DNA of 64,000 bases from Gammaproteobacteria bacterium (GCA_021773355.1 JAJFKE010000023.1:310001-374000), one strand, 5' to 3'. Counted from the stretch's first letter, positions 16,920 to 26,801 are shown. Notes: generated from the letters alone by a model not told the origin. Numbers and translations: made by a program.

Positions 16920-17837
16920 ATGGATACCATCAAGAAAATTCTGCTTGTAGTCGATCCTACTGTTGACCGAGATTTTGTTATAGACCGAGCCAAGCTGGTA
17001 GCGAAATCTTCGGAAGCCAGCATTACGCTCTTCATCAACAATGAAAATACATTGACCGACCATTCCTACATCTACGATGGCGTGGACGGTAGTTTTTTCG
17101 AGACTCAGCGAAAATTATTCGAGGATCACTATAAAAAAATACTCTCTGATCTAAAAGACGAAATGCTGGCAGAGAATCTCGATGCAATAACTGTGTTCAC
17201 CGAGCACCATCATTTAGCCGAGGCTATCATAGATCAGGCCATCGAACAGAAAGTGGACTTGGTGATGAAAAGCACACACCAGCATGGTGCGTTAGAGAGG
17301 TCATTGGTCACCAACACCGATTGGCGGCTTATTCGAAAATGCCCGGCACCCTTACTCCTGGTCAAGGAAAAAGCCTGGCAGGAACCCGGTGCCGTGGTCG
17401 CAGCAGTGGATCCGCTTCATCCTAAAGCCGTGCAATCTAAATTGGACCATGAGCTGATCGCTTATACCGAACATTTTTCAGCCTTCTTGAATCAGCAGGC
17501 TCATGTATTTCACTCCTATTTCCCCTTTGTCAGCTCTATGTACCCTCTGGCGGGAGAATCGGCGCTTGATCTTGAAAAAATCCGTGAACAACACGCGGCG
17601 AAGATGAATGAATTACTACAGAGTCACAATATAGCCCCAGCCAATGTTCTGCTCAGCCAAGGCGAGGTTGCCCCCCACCTGATTAAATACCTGGATTCTG
17701 TAAACGCCAATATATTGGTCATAGGCGCGCTATCAAAAAACGTAATCGAACGCGCCATAGTGGGCAATACCGCTGAGAAAATCCTGCAAGACTGCCCCTG
17801 CGACATATTGGTAATCAAACCTGGTGACAAGAAGTAA
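16920..17837 (+). CDS. Tandem-domain universal stress protein (UspE type)
   Basis: A 305-residue protein of two UspA domains, the length and layout of UspE. Domain 1 starts 'KKILLVVDPTVDRDF'. Domain 2 ends with an ATP-loop-like 'IGALSKNVIERAIVGNTAEKIL' and 'CDILVIKPG', matching G-X2-G-X9-G-S/T. It is a soluble cytoplasmic stress protein that binds adenine nucleotides in some relatives. It is one of three tandem-domain paralogues within 6 kb (others at 18.8 and 21.7 kb). It lies between hsp20 and the K+ channel gene on the same strand. Confidence 0.9.
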   Translation: MDTIKKILLVVDPTVDRDFVIDRAKLVAKSSEASITLFINNENTLTDHSYIYDGVDGSFFETQRKLFEDHYKKILSDLKDEMLAENLDAITVFTEHHHLAEAIIDQAIEQKVDLVMKSTHQHGALERSLVTNTDWRLIRKCPAPLLLVKEKAWQEPGAVVAAVDPLHPKAVQSKLDHELIAYTEHFSAFLNQQAHVFHSYFPFVSSMYPLAGESALDLEKIREQHAAKMNELLQSHNIAPANVLLSQGEVAPHLIKYLDSVNANILVIGALSKNVIERAIVGNTAEKILQDCPCDILVIKPGDKK

Positions 17838-17913
17838 ACGCCAATCCAGCAGAACTAACATCTCAGCTTATGCTATTACTCTGTAGAAAACGTCAGAAGC
17901 GGCGATAAACAGA

Positions 17914-18771
17914 GTGAAACAGAGAGCAATCCAGAAATTGAGCAAGCCCAGCCAGCTACAACAAGAAATTTACGATGTGATATTCGGATACGAGTCGAAG
18001 GCTGGCAGGTGGTTCGACATTGCACTTATTCTGCTAATTATCATCAGCGTAAGCGCAGTACTGCTGGATTCGATTGCGTCGGTGCACGAACGTCATGGCG
18101 ACTTTCTTTATCGGCTAGAGTGGCTGTTCACAATCCTGTTCACCATCGAGTACGTACTAAGGTTATATAGCACCCCGAGCAAACGTAGCTATATTTTTAG
18201 TTTCTACGGCATAATTGACTTGCTATCGATCCTGCCAACCTATATTGCCTTTATTTACCCGTCCGCTGTGTATCTGATCGTGATTCGAATCATGCGCGTA
18301 TTGCGTGTGTTTCGAATTCTTAAATTACTGCGCTATATGGGCGAGGCAAATATGCTCTATGCAGCCCTGCTGCAAGCCAGGCGTAAAATTTTTGTGTTTC
18401 TATTTTCCGTTGTTATTCTAATTATTATTTTTGGTGCACTGATGTTTATCATCGAAGGGCCTGAGCATGGCTTTGGTAATATCCCACAGTCAATCTACTG
18501 GGCCATCGTAACTATCACTACAGTGGGTTATGGCGATATTGCCCCACAAACCCCTCTGGGACAGTTCGTCGCCGCCATCGCAATGATCTGCGGCTATGCA
18601 ATCATTGCTGTTCCCACCGGGATTATAGGCGCCGAACTAATGCAGCAGGTTCAACAGCGCGGACGAATCCTCCGCAACGAAAACAGCGAGTGTACAAGCT
18701 GTAAGGCTACGGGCCATGATCTCGATGCACGGCACTGCAAATATTGCGGTCACTTGATTCACCAGAAATAA
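17914..18771 (+). CDS. Voltage-gated potassium channel with C-terminal zinc ribbon
   Basis: A 285-residue six-helix channel subunit. S1-S3 lie at about 34-118. S4 is Arg-rich ('VIRIMRVLRVFRILKLLRYMG'), the voltage sensor. S5 precedes the pore loop with the K+ filter 'TVGYGDIAP' (about 205-213) and S6 follows. The C-terminus, instead of an RCK or cyclic-nucleotide domain, carries four cysteines at 260, 263, 275 and 278 ('CTSC' and 'CKYC'), a small zinc ribbon. The start is a GTG with a weak ribosome site. It forms an inner-membrane tetramer, probably K+ selective, and is placed among stress proteins. Confidence 0.88.
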   Translation: MKQRAIQKLSKPSQLQQEIYDVIFGYESKAGRWFDIALILLIIISVSAVLLDSIASVHERHGDFLYRLEWLFTILFTIEYVLRLYSTPSKRSYIFSFYGIIDLLSILPTYIAFIYPSAVYLIVIRIMRVLRVFRILKLLRYMGEANMLYAALLQARRKIFVFLFSVVILIIIFGALMFIIEGPEHGFGNIPQSIYWAIVTITTVGYGDIAPQTPLGQFVAAIAMICGYAIIAVPTGIIGAELMQQVQQRGRILRNENSECTSCKATGHDLDARHCKYCGHLIHQK

Positions 18772-18776
18772 CCGTC

Positions 18777-18814
18777 AAAAAAAAGAGAGCCTCGATAATT
18801 CGAAACCCTCTCTT
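18777..18814 (-). terminator. Intrinsic terminator of the 18.8 kb usp gene
   Basis: Read on the minus strand, AAGAGAG (18814-18808) pairs with CTCTCTT (18789-18783), with an inner TCGA/TCGA pairing, followed by eight T residues (18784-18777). This is a standard rho-independent terminator for the leftward usp gene that ends at 18830. It also separates that gene from the convergent channel gene. Confidence 0.8.
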
Positions 18815-18829
18815 CATCTCTACAAACTA

Positions 18830-19735
18830 CTAACTAGCTGTGGGCTTCAATAGCAGGGTATCAATCTTGATGAAATCCAGTACTTTCTCCGCCGTACTTC
18901 CAATCAACGCCTCAGAAAATCGTGAGCGAGAAACCGCACCCATAACCACTATGTCAGATTTAATCTTCTCACCGTAATGCTGCAACGCATAAACAGGAGT
19001 TTCGTTAATAAGATGCTTCTGTGATTCCGCGAAGTCATAGTCTGCCATTAGTTCTGCAAATGCCTTGCTATGCTCCTCCTCGATTGTCTTCGCCGGAGTA
19101 AACGGTCGCCCTGATTCAGCATAGGCATGCACAACATGGAGCACCCCATCAAGCTGCCTAATCACCGTGCTAGCTGCGTCGAGAATTTTCTTATCCAGAA
19201 AAGTCGGCTTACTGTGGCTGTGCATCGGATCTACCGCGGCCATCATTGTTAGCTGATCGCCCCATTCTTCATCCTTTACCAGAAGCAATGGAATCGGACA
19301 ATGACGAACCAACTCCCAACTATCATGGGTTAGGCGATAATGCTCTATGTGTCCGACACCCCGACAATGCTGCACTAAAAGATCGGCATTGAATGCTACG
19401 GCCAGCTTAATAATCTCTTCATAACGCGGGTGAGCCCAGGCAACTTCACTACTGATCTTATATCCCTGCTCGGAAAGTTTCTCGACCATGGCATCCATGC
19501 CAGATGCGAGTCGATCACAGTACTCTTTTCGCATCGTATTATAGTCGGACATCAGGTCGGTCATACTGCTATGCAGATACCTCTCGTAACCAACACTAAT
19601 CAACTTGATTTCAGTTGGCTGGCTCTTTTTAACAAATCGTAATGCTTTACGTAACTCGATCGGCAACCCATCGGGGGCATCTGAATAGTCCTCATTCGCA
19701 TCCACTACCACCATAATTCTTTCAATGTCTTTCAT
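18830..19735 (-). CDS. Tandem-domain universal stress protein (UspE type)
   Basis: A 301-residue paralogue of the other two-domain Usp proteins here. Domain 1 starts 'IERIMVVVDANEDYSDAP'. Domain 2 ends 'VVMGAVSRSRFSEALIGSTAEKVLDF', with the full G-X2-G-X9-G-S/T nucleotide loop. 'SWELVRHCPIPLLLVKDEEW' is shared almost word for word with its paralogues at the domain border. A GGGAG ribosome site lies 8 nt upstream. It is a soluble stress protein. The upstream gap to the DksA/TraR gene is 131 bp and shows no clear FNR dyad, so it may depend on transcription from the gene upstream. Confidence 0.9.
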   Translation of the reverse strand: MKDIERIMVVVDANEDYSDAPDGLPIELRKALRFVKKSQPTEIKLISVGYERYLHSSMTDLMSDYNTMRKEYCDRLASGMDAMVEKLSEQGYKISSEVAWAHPRYEEIIKLAVAFNADLLVQHCRGVGHIEHYRLTHDSWELVRHCPIPLLLVKDEEWGDQLTMMAAVDPMHSHSKPTFLDKKILDAASTVIRQLDGVLHVVHAYAESGRPFTPAKTIEEEHSKAFAELMADYDFAESQKHLINETPVYALQHYGEKIKSDIVVMGAVSRSRFSEALIGSTAEKVLDFIKIDTLLLKPTAS

Positions 19736-19866
19736 CCTTACACTCCCTTTCCCATTTGAATGGTTGCTCTCATTAGCAGTGAATTAGTTGCAGTGAGAGA
19801 CGATCATTCCTAGAAATTATCGCTCTAAACAGCTGATGTCAATTTAAATACCAGCCGACATCGCGG

Positions 19867-20196
19867 CTACTGTTGATTCGCGCAATCTATACAACAGTCT
19901 GTATAAGGAATGGCCTTCAATCTTGCATCGGCTATCTGGCTGCCACAGCTAGCGCATTGTTCATAAACTCCTTGATCAATTCGCTTCAATGCCGCGTCTA
20001 TTTGCCGTATCTCTGCGGCAGCTTCTGCATCCAGGGCCATCACTAATTGATCGTTTTCAGTCTGTTTAATCTGCTCAGAAAAATTCGCACTAACTGGCTC
20101 TTCTTTTTCGTGAATATGCTTATGCGTTCGTTCGAGACGAGACTTCATCTCAAGTCTGCGTGCTTGTAACTCATTGACAATGCCAACTAACTCCAT
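19867..20196 (-). CDS. DksA/TraR-family C4 zinc finger protein
   Basis: A 109-residue protein: an N-terminal coiled-coil-like helical part (about 1-75) and a C-terminal C4 zinc finger, Cys81-X2-Cys84-X17-Cys102-X2-Cys105, the DksA spacing. Proteins of this size (TraR/YbiI-like) bind RNA polymerase through the secondary channel and alter promoter kinetics in stress. The ribosome site GGAGG lies 7 nt before the ATG. An FNR-like promoter precedes it at 20236-20277, suggesting induction at low oxygen. Confidence 0.88.
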   Translation of the reverse strand: MELVGIVNELQARRLEMKSRLERTHKHIHEKEEPVSANFSEQIKQTENDQLVMALDAEAAAEIRQIDAALKRIDQGVYEQCASCGSQIADARLKAIPYTDCCIDCANQQ

Positions 20197-20235
20197 TTCA
20201 ATCCTCCCTCAACCAATAGCCAATCTCCGGTAATG

Positions 20236-20277
20236 AATGTACCCTGACAACGCTTGCGCCAGCTTGACTCAGGTCAA
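20236..20277 (-). promoter_or_regulatory. FNR-like box and -10 element for the DksA/TraR-type gene
   Basis: TTGAC-TCAG-GTCAA at 20264-20277 (with one more matched base on each side, C...G) is a clean dyad of FNR/ANR type. On the minus strand a TACATT hexamer (20241-20236) follows after 22 nt, correct for a class II activated promoter, leaving about a 35-nt leader. In the plus direction no good -10 is seen, so the DksA/TraR gene is the likelier target than the divergent EEP gene. Confidence 0.65.
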
Positions 20278-20308
20278 GTTTTCATCCGCTCTAACCAAAC
20301 ACAAAAAT

Positions 20309-21043
20309 ATGAATAAATTCAAAGTGTTGACGCTAAACATCCACAAGGGATTTGCGATGGGAAATCGGCGCTTCACGCTAGAGAAAATTCGAACCTGTTT
20401 GAGAGAATCCGGCAGCAATCTCGTATTTTTACAGGAAGTTAGCGGCGAGAATCTTCGACGTAAGGAGTCTATCGCTGACTGGCCAGATCAAAATCAATTC
20501 GAATTCCTCGCTGATTCAGTGTGGGATCACTACGCCTACGGTAAGAATGCCATCTACCAGCATGGTCATCATGGCAATGCGATTCTGAGTGAGTTGCCCA
20601 TAAAGAGTTGGGATAACATCGATATTTCCACCTTGGACTTTTCTCAGCGTGGAATCCTGCACGGAATTCTAGAGAATGATATCCACCTATTGTGCGTGCA
20701 TTTCGGGCTTTTTGAAAAGGAGCGCAGGCAGCAAACTCGAACCCTATTAGACTACATAGAGAATAATATCGATGCAGCCGCCCCGCTAATTCTAGCGGGT
20801 GATTTCAACGATTGGCGCAAAGTTTCCCACCGTAACCTGCAGAACAAATTCGGCCTTAAAGAAGCCGGACTTCAGCACAATAAGAAGCTAGCAGAAACAT
20901 TCCCTGCGGTATTCCCCTTTCTACCAATGGACAGAATCTATACCCGAGGCTTCTCTATTTGCAGCGTTGAAATAATGACTCACCCCCGATGGCGCTCCCT
21001 CTCGGATCATTGTGCCATTGCTACCGAATTGCTAATGGATTAA
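20309..21043 (+). CDS. Endonuclease/exonuclease/phosphatase (EEP) family protein
   Basis: A 244-residue EEP-fold hydrolase. The start at 20309 ('MNKFKVLTLNIHKGF') is preferred over 20237, because the fold begins there and the longer form would run through the FNR-like box. Catalytic motifs in order: 'LNIHKG' (Asn), 'FLQEV' (metal Glu), 'LCVHFG', 'LAGDFNDWR' (Asp/Asn) and 'SDHCAI' (Asp-His). Such metal-dependent phosphodiesterases act on DNA, inositol phosphates or sphingolipid-like headgroups. Substrate unknown. Confidence 0.85.
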   Translation: MNKFKVLTLNIHKGFAMGNRRFTLEKIRTCLRESGSNLVFLQEVSGENLRRKESIADWPDQNQFEFLADSVWDHYAYGKNAIYQHGHHGNAILSELPIKSWDNIDISTLDFSQRGILHGILENDIHLLCVHFGLFEKERRQQTRTLLDYIENNIDAAAPLILAGDFNDWRKVSHRNLQNKFGLKEAGLQHNKKLAETFPAVFPFLPMDRIYTRGFSICSVEIMTHPRWRSLSDHCAIATELLMD

Positions 21044-21086
21044 TCTTCATCGATTGTCAATACTCACTAATCTTTCCTTAGCCCAC

Positions 21087-21128
21087 TTGACATATGTCAA
21101 TGGTATACAGCAGGATAAATCGTTCAAT
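21087..21128 (+). promoter_or_regulatory. Perfect FNR/ANR-like palindrome and -10 element
   Basis: TTGACATATGTCAA at 21087-21100 is a perfect 14-bp palindrome (TTGAC-N4-GTCAA). A TTCAAT hexamer (4 of 6 to TATAAT) follows after 22 nt at 21123-21128, the class II FNR geometry. The predicted transcript would have a leader of roughly 55 nt before the single-domain usp gene starting at 21190. Confidence 0.65.
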
Positions 21129-21189
21129 GTAAGCGTGGGTGAAGCGATGCCCGAGGCATCAATTCAGATCGGGCTATGGAGGCGACATC

Positions 21190-21624
21190 ATGTACAAAAC
21201 TGTTCTGGTAGCGGTAGATCTTTCCAAGGATTCACAGAAAGTTATCGACAAAGCGATTGCTGCGGTTAAAGCTAATACTAAAAAAATTCATTTGGTGCAT
21301 GTGGTTGAGCCCGTGGCTGCTGCCTATAGCATGGATATTTATGCCGTAAACATTAATGAGCTGCAGCAAGAAGCTATAGCCATGGCGGAACAGCGGTTGA
21401 AAGAGATCGCTGAAGGATTAGGCGTAGACGCCTCTCGTGTACATACTCTATTAGGTGCGCCCGCTCCCGAGATTAGAAACCTGGCCAGTGAATTGTCGGC
21501 CGAAGCCATTGTAATGGGCAGTCATGGCCACTCCGGATGGAAAATACTATTAGGATCAACCGCCACTAAAGTCCTTCATGGAGCGACATGCGATGTGCTT
21601 ACCGTGCACGTGGGTGACGAATAA
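21190..21624 (+). CDS. Universal stress protein UspA family
   Basis: A 144-residue single-domain Usp. The start at 21190 has GGAGG at 21178-21182 and begins 'MYKTVLVAVDLSKDS', the usual family opening. A longer frame from 21139 has no ribosome site. The C-terminal nucleotide loop 'VMGSHGHSGWKILLGSTATKVLHG' matches G-X2-G-X9-G-S, so ATP binding is likely. It sits downstream of a perfect FNR-like palindrome, convergent with another usp gene. Confidence 0.92.
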   Translation: MYKTVLVAVDLSKDSQKVIDKAIAAVKANTKKIHLVHVVEPVAAAYSMDIYAVNINELQQEAIAMAEQRLKEIAEGLGVDASRVHTLLGAPAPEIRNLASELSAEAIVMGSHGHSGWKILLGSTATKVLHGATCDVLTVHVGDE

Positions 21625-21677
21625 CAAAGGAATTAGGGAAAAAATAAAGATTGCTCCTGGCACATAACCCGAATGCC

Positions 21678-22586
21678 TTAAATTAAAATTTTAGTGGGTG
21701 CTGACTTTTCGTCTGGCTTAATAACCAATACATCACATTCCAAGTTATCCAGTATTTTCTCTGCTGTATTTCCTATCAGAATTCGATCTAGTCGAGATCT
21801 TGAAACGGCTCCGATTACAACGGCACTGGCATCAAGCTCTCGCGCCATTGTGGGCAAGGCATCGACAATATACTCTTCGGTCCAGTGGCGGGCGCTATCG
21901 CAAATTCCGTTAGCCTCGGCCAGCTCCCTGAACTTCTTATCTTCTGCCTCACCTTCGCCAAGCACTTTATAGACGCCAGCCAATGGCGGCATCCAGCCTG
22001 AATGAAATAAGTGAACCTCACCGCCCGAAATGGCTGAAAGAGATTGTGCACTTTTTATTATTTTATGGTCTAAGGCAGCAGGCTTGTCCTTAACATGATC
22101 CGGGTCAACCGCCGCCAAGAAGATCGGTCTGCTGGACCATCGCTGACCTTTGGCTAGCAACAAAGGTGCCGAGCAATAACGCACCAGTTCCCAGTCCTCA
22201 TTAGACAACAGCAATCTACTCAATTTGTTATGGCTATGTGTGCTCTTAATGACTAGAGATGGTTTCGATTCCTCAACGCGGCGAACTATTTCCTCATAAG
22301 GTGGGTTACCCCATGCTGTAGTAATGGAAATTTCCAAGCCCTGTTCTCTTAGCGGAGCCACCTTAGCTTTCATCTGTTGCATGTGTTGATCGCCATGCTC
22401 ATAGCGCAGTTTCTGCGCCTGAACTGGATCGAAGTAATAGCCATCCTCCAGATAAGCATTGTAATCGGCAATGATTAATTCTAATTCTGAGTCCGAGTAT
22501 TTGGCGAGTTGGACAGCCTTCTCCAAAGCCGGTTGTGTGTCACTGTCCGGCTCTATCACCACGAGTATTTTACTGAGCTCCAGCAT
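21678..22586 (-). CDS. Tandem-domain universal stress protein (UspE type)
   Basis: A 302-residue two-domain Usp. The ATG at 22586 has a GAGG site about 9 nt upstream and gives the usual 'MLELSKILVVIEPDSD' opening; the ATG at 22601 has no well-spaced site. The domain border 'WELVRYCSAPLLLAKGQRW' and the C-terminal 'VIGAVSRSRLDRILIGNTAEKILDN' mirror the paralogues at 16.9 and 18.8 kb. It is preceded by the best-formed FNR promoter of the island. Confidence 0.9.
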   Translation of the reverse strand: MLELSKILVVIEPDSDTQPALEKAVQLAKYSDSELELIIADYNAYLEDGYYFDPVQAQKLRYEHGDQHMQQMKAKVAPLREQGLEISITTAWGNPPYEEIVRRVEESKPSLVIKSTHSHNKLSRLLLSNEDWELVRYCSAPLLLAKGQRWSSRPIFLAAVDPDHVKDKPAALDHKIIKSAQSLSAISGGEVHLFHSGWMPPLAGVYKVLGEGEAEDKKFRELAEANGICDSARHWTEEYIVDALPTMARELDASAVVIGAVSRSRLDRILIGNTAEKILDNLECDVLVIKPDEKSAPTKILI

Positions 22587-22623
22587 AGGAATCTGCCTCA
22601 TACCTAGTTGTCATTAGCTGGTG

Positions 22624-22665
22624 ATTGTAAATTCAAGTCTTATATTGAAGCTTAATCTATATCAA
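22624..22665 (-). promoter_or_regulatory. FNR-like box with TACAAT -10 for the 21.7 kb usp gene
   Basis: On the minus strand TTGAT-ATAG-ATTAA (22665-22652) matches 9 of 10 of the FNR dyad. TACAAT (22629-22624, 5 of 6 to TATAAT) follows after exactly 22 nt. This is the textbook spacing for an FNR class II promoter centred near -41.5, with a short leader to the usp start. Confidence 0.7.
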
Positions 22666-22747
22666 CTATTCACAGTTTTAGGATTGGACCTGAGCCAGGG
22701 AGACAAATCCTAGGAAATATCTTAAAATTCAACTGTATATAAGCTCA

Positions 22748-22762
22748 ATTGTGGAACACAAT
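22748..22762 (+). promoter_or_regulatory. ATTGTG-GAA-CACAAT dyad upstream of fnr
   Basis: A perfect 6-3-6 inverted repeat lies 105 bp before the fnr start, in the 281-bp gap shared with the leftward usp gene. A partly similar CACAAATTGT follows about 17 bp later. It does not match the FNR consensus, so it may bind a different regulator of fnr. The rest of the gap shows only AT-rich promoter-like DNA. Confidence 0.4.
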
Positions 22763-22867
22763 GAGAATGGAAGGCCCACACAAATTGTATAGCGACAGAA
22801 ATGATGGCACAATTCTTCTGCTCTTCATCACTGTGGACCTACTTTCAACTCAAAAGGTGATCATTAG

Positions 22868-23662
22868 GTGACAAATTCAGAAATCGGTGCGAACGGACAA
22901 ACCCTGAGTGGAGATATAATTCCATTGCGGCCCAGCTCTGCAGCGCAGAAAATATGTCCGCACAATTCAACGGTGTCCTGCGCGAGTTGCCGTCTCAATG
23001 AACTCTGCCTGCCTATAGCTCTGAACAAGTCAGAGATACATCAACTGGACGCAATTGTTGAAAGGAATCGCCCTTATAAGAAAGGCGAACACCTTTATCG
23101 CCAGAGTGATGAGTTTAAAGCAGTGTATGCCGTGCGCTCAGGAAGCTTTAAATCCTACTTCCTAAGTAATAATGGTCAAGGCAGAGTAACCGGCTTTTTC
23201 TTACCTGGGGAAATTATTGGCATGGACGGCATCGCCAGTCATAGATATGCCAATTCAACAGCCGCTCTTGAGCATTCGTCTGTCTGCGAAATTCCCTTTA
23301 CACAACTGGAACGACTGAGTCATGAGTTACCAAATTTACAACACCATTTCTTTGCCATTATGGGTAATGAGATTGCCAAGGATCAGCAAATACACACTCT
23401 ACTAAGCAGCTACACCGCCGAGGAACGAACCGCATCCTTTCTGTTGGGCTTATCTAGCCGCTACACCCGTGTGTCGCTCTCCCCCACTCGTTTCTTGTTG
23501 CCCATGACCCGTGGCGATATAGGCGAATATTTGGGCTTGACGGTAGAAACCGTTAGTCGAATCTTGACAGCATTACAGCGAAAGGGTCTGGTTTCTGTCA
23601 GTAATCGCGAAATAGAATTGCTAGATATAGAGAGCCTACGAGGTATTATAAGCACCTCCTAA
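22868..23662 (+). CDS. fnr: FNR/ANR-type oxygen-sensing transcriptional regulator
   Basis: A 264-residue Crp/Fnr protein. N-terminal cysteines Cys38-X2-Cys41-X5-Cys47 and internal Cys140 ('SVCEIPF') align with E. coli FNR Cys20, 23, 29 and 122 (constant offset of 18), so a [4Fe-4S] oxygen sensor is expected. A cyclic-nucleotide-type barrel spans about 60-165, then the dimer helix and an HTH with recognition helix 'TVETVSRIL'. Glu227, Ser230 and Arg231 match the FNR residues that read TTGAT half-sites. The start is a GTG with AAGGTGA 8 nt upstream. It activates or represses genes at low oxygen; matching boxes lie nearby at 16.2, 20.3, 21.1 and 22.7 kb. Confidence 0.95.
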   Translation: MTNSEIGANGQTLSGDIIPLRPSSAAQKICPHNSTVSCASCRLNELCLPIALNKSEIHQLDAIVERNRPYKKGEHLYRQSDEFKAVYAVRSGSFKSYFLSNNGQGRVTGFFLPGEIIGMDGIASHRYANSTAALEHSSVCEIPFTQLERLSHELPNLQHHFFAIMGNEIAKDQQIHTLLSSYTAEERTASFLLGLSSRYTRVSLSPTRFLLPMTRGDIGEYLGLTVETVSRILTALQRKGLVSVSNREIELLDIESLRGIISTS

Positions 23663-23685
23663 ACCACTCTCAGCGAAGACTTTGA

Positions 23686-25719
<2,034 letters not shown>

Positions 25720-25723
25720 ACTG

Positions 25724-25762
25724 AGGGTGTCAGTGCTGCCCAGCAAGCAGCGTTGACACTCT
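25724..25762 (+). terminator. 16-bp stem-loop after fadH
   Basis: Bases 25724-25739 pair along their full length with 25747-25762 around a 7-nt loop. Thirteen pairs are Watson-Crick and three are G.U on the plus-strand RNA; on the opposite strand those three would be A.C mismatches. The structure is therefore selected as plus-strand RNA, 4 nt after the fadH stop. It has no T-run, so it may act with Rho or protect the 3' end. Confidence 0.65.
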
Positions 25763-25895
25763 GGCTAGAATCTATCCCAGCTTACATTAAGCGCTTCTTA
25801 AACCATGCCATTCGAGCAGCGCAGACGTTGCTGCTTGCTCACCACCAAATCCATGACCACCAATTGATTCGCCCCTATCCGTAATGCCTGAGGAT

Positions 25896-26801
25896 TTAGT
25901 TGTTCAGCAGATTAGCGGGTGCGTATTGATCGGTAAGTACTCGCCGGCTCATGTCCCAATCTACGCGAGTGGATAGACGGTTGGGGTATTCAAGCAAGGG
26001 CACGCCGTATTTCTCCAACAAGGGAGCCAGAAGTTGGGCACGAGACACTAATTCCCCCCTTGGTGGAAGCGGGTCTAACTGAGCAATTATGATACGATTT
26101 CCGCTGGTAGGTAATTTAAAGTTAAAAAATTCATTAAACACCCGCTGGTAGGTCACCGATTCATGATCGTAAAACCGACTCGTTGAAAAAGTATTCGCAA
26201 CTAACACGGCGTCTTCCGCCATGACTAGTTTTACTTCTTCAAGAAACTCCTGCGTGAGCAGATGTTCGGGAATGTAGTCGCCACCGAAAGCATCCAGAAC
26301 TATGAAGTCATATTTCTCACCGAGAATACCTGCACGCTTGATAAATACTCGAGCATCATTAACAGCCACCGTCATGTTTTCATTTTCTTCGAAGAAGAAA
26401 TAGTCTTTCGCCACGTTAACCACAGCCTGGTCTACTTCCACGATATCGATAACAGCGTCGGGAAATAAATCACTGAACGTGAGAGGCAATGTTCCTCCAC
26501 CCAATCCGGCGATCAGAATTTTTTTAGGCTCTGGTGTTAATAACAGCCCGGCAAAACTCATCTTGGTGTAACTGAATATCAGTTCGTCATGATTATTTAC
26601 ATTGACACAGGTTTGGTTTCTATCGCCGCGATGAACGTTAAAGATCAAGCAACGTCGATTCCCGGTTTGTACGACCGTTATATCGCGGTACAGTGATTTC
26701 TCTTCATGTATTGTTTGTGCAGCCAGCTGCATCGGCAGCACAATCAACAACAACAGCAATACATCTACCAAACACTGATTGAATTTACGTCTGTTTTTCA
26801 T
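25896..26801 (-). CDS. Spermidine synthase-like methyltransferase-fold protein, exported half
   Basis: A 301-residue protein with a signal peptide or anchor ('VDVLLLLLIVLPMQLAAQ', about 13-30) and a polyamine-synthase fold: 'YRDITVVQTGNRRCLIFN' strands, the nucleotide-type loop 'ILIAGLGGGTLPLTFSDLFP' region, acidic 'IDIVEVDQAVVNVAKDYF' and 'YDFIVLDAFGGDYIPEHL'. It lacks enough of the full aminopropyltransferase signature to assign putrescine as substrate. The ATG at 26801 overlaps the end of the membrane-protein gene by 17 nt, and the two are often one fused protein in other bacteria. Confidence 0.8.
   Translation of the reverse strand: MKNRRKFNQCLVDVLLLLLIVLPMQLAAQTIHEEKSLYRDITVVQTGNRRCLIFNVHRGDRNQTCVNVNNHDELIFSYTKMSFAGLLLTPEPKKILIAGLGGGTLPLTFSDLFPDAVIDIVEVDQAVVNVAKDYFFFEENENMTVAVNDARVFIKRAGILGEKYDFIVLDAFGGDYIPEHLLTQEFLEEVKLVMAEDAVLVANTFSTSRFYDHESVTYQRVFNEFFNFKLPTSGNRIIIAQLDPLPPRGELVSRAQLLAPLLEKYGVPLLEYPNRLSTRVDWDMSRRVLTDQYAPANLLNN

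Noticed and set aside
19736..19866. An FNR box before the 18.8 kb usp gene
   Set aside because: A TTGAC half-site is present on the minus strand, but no second half at the right distance.
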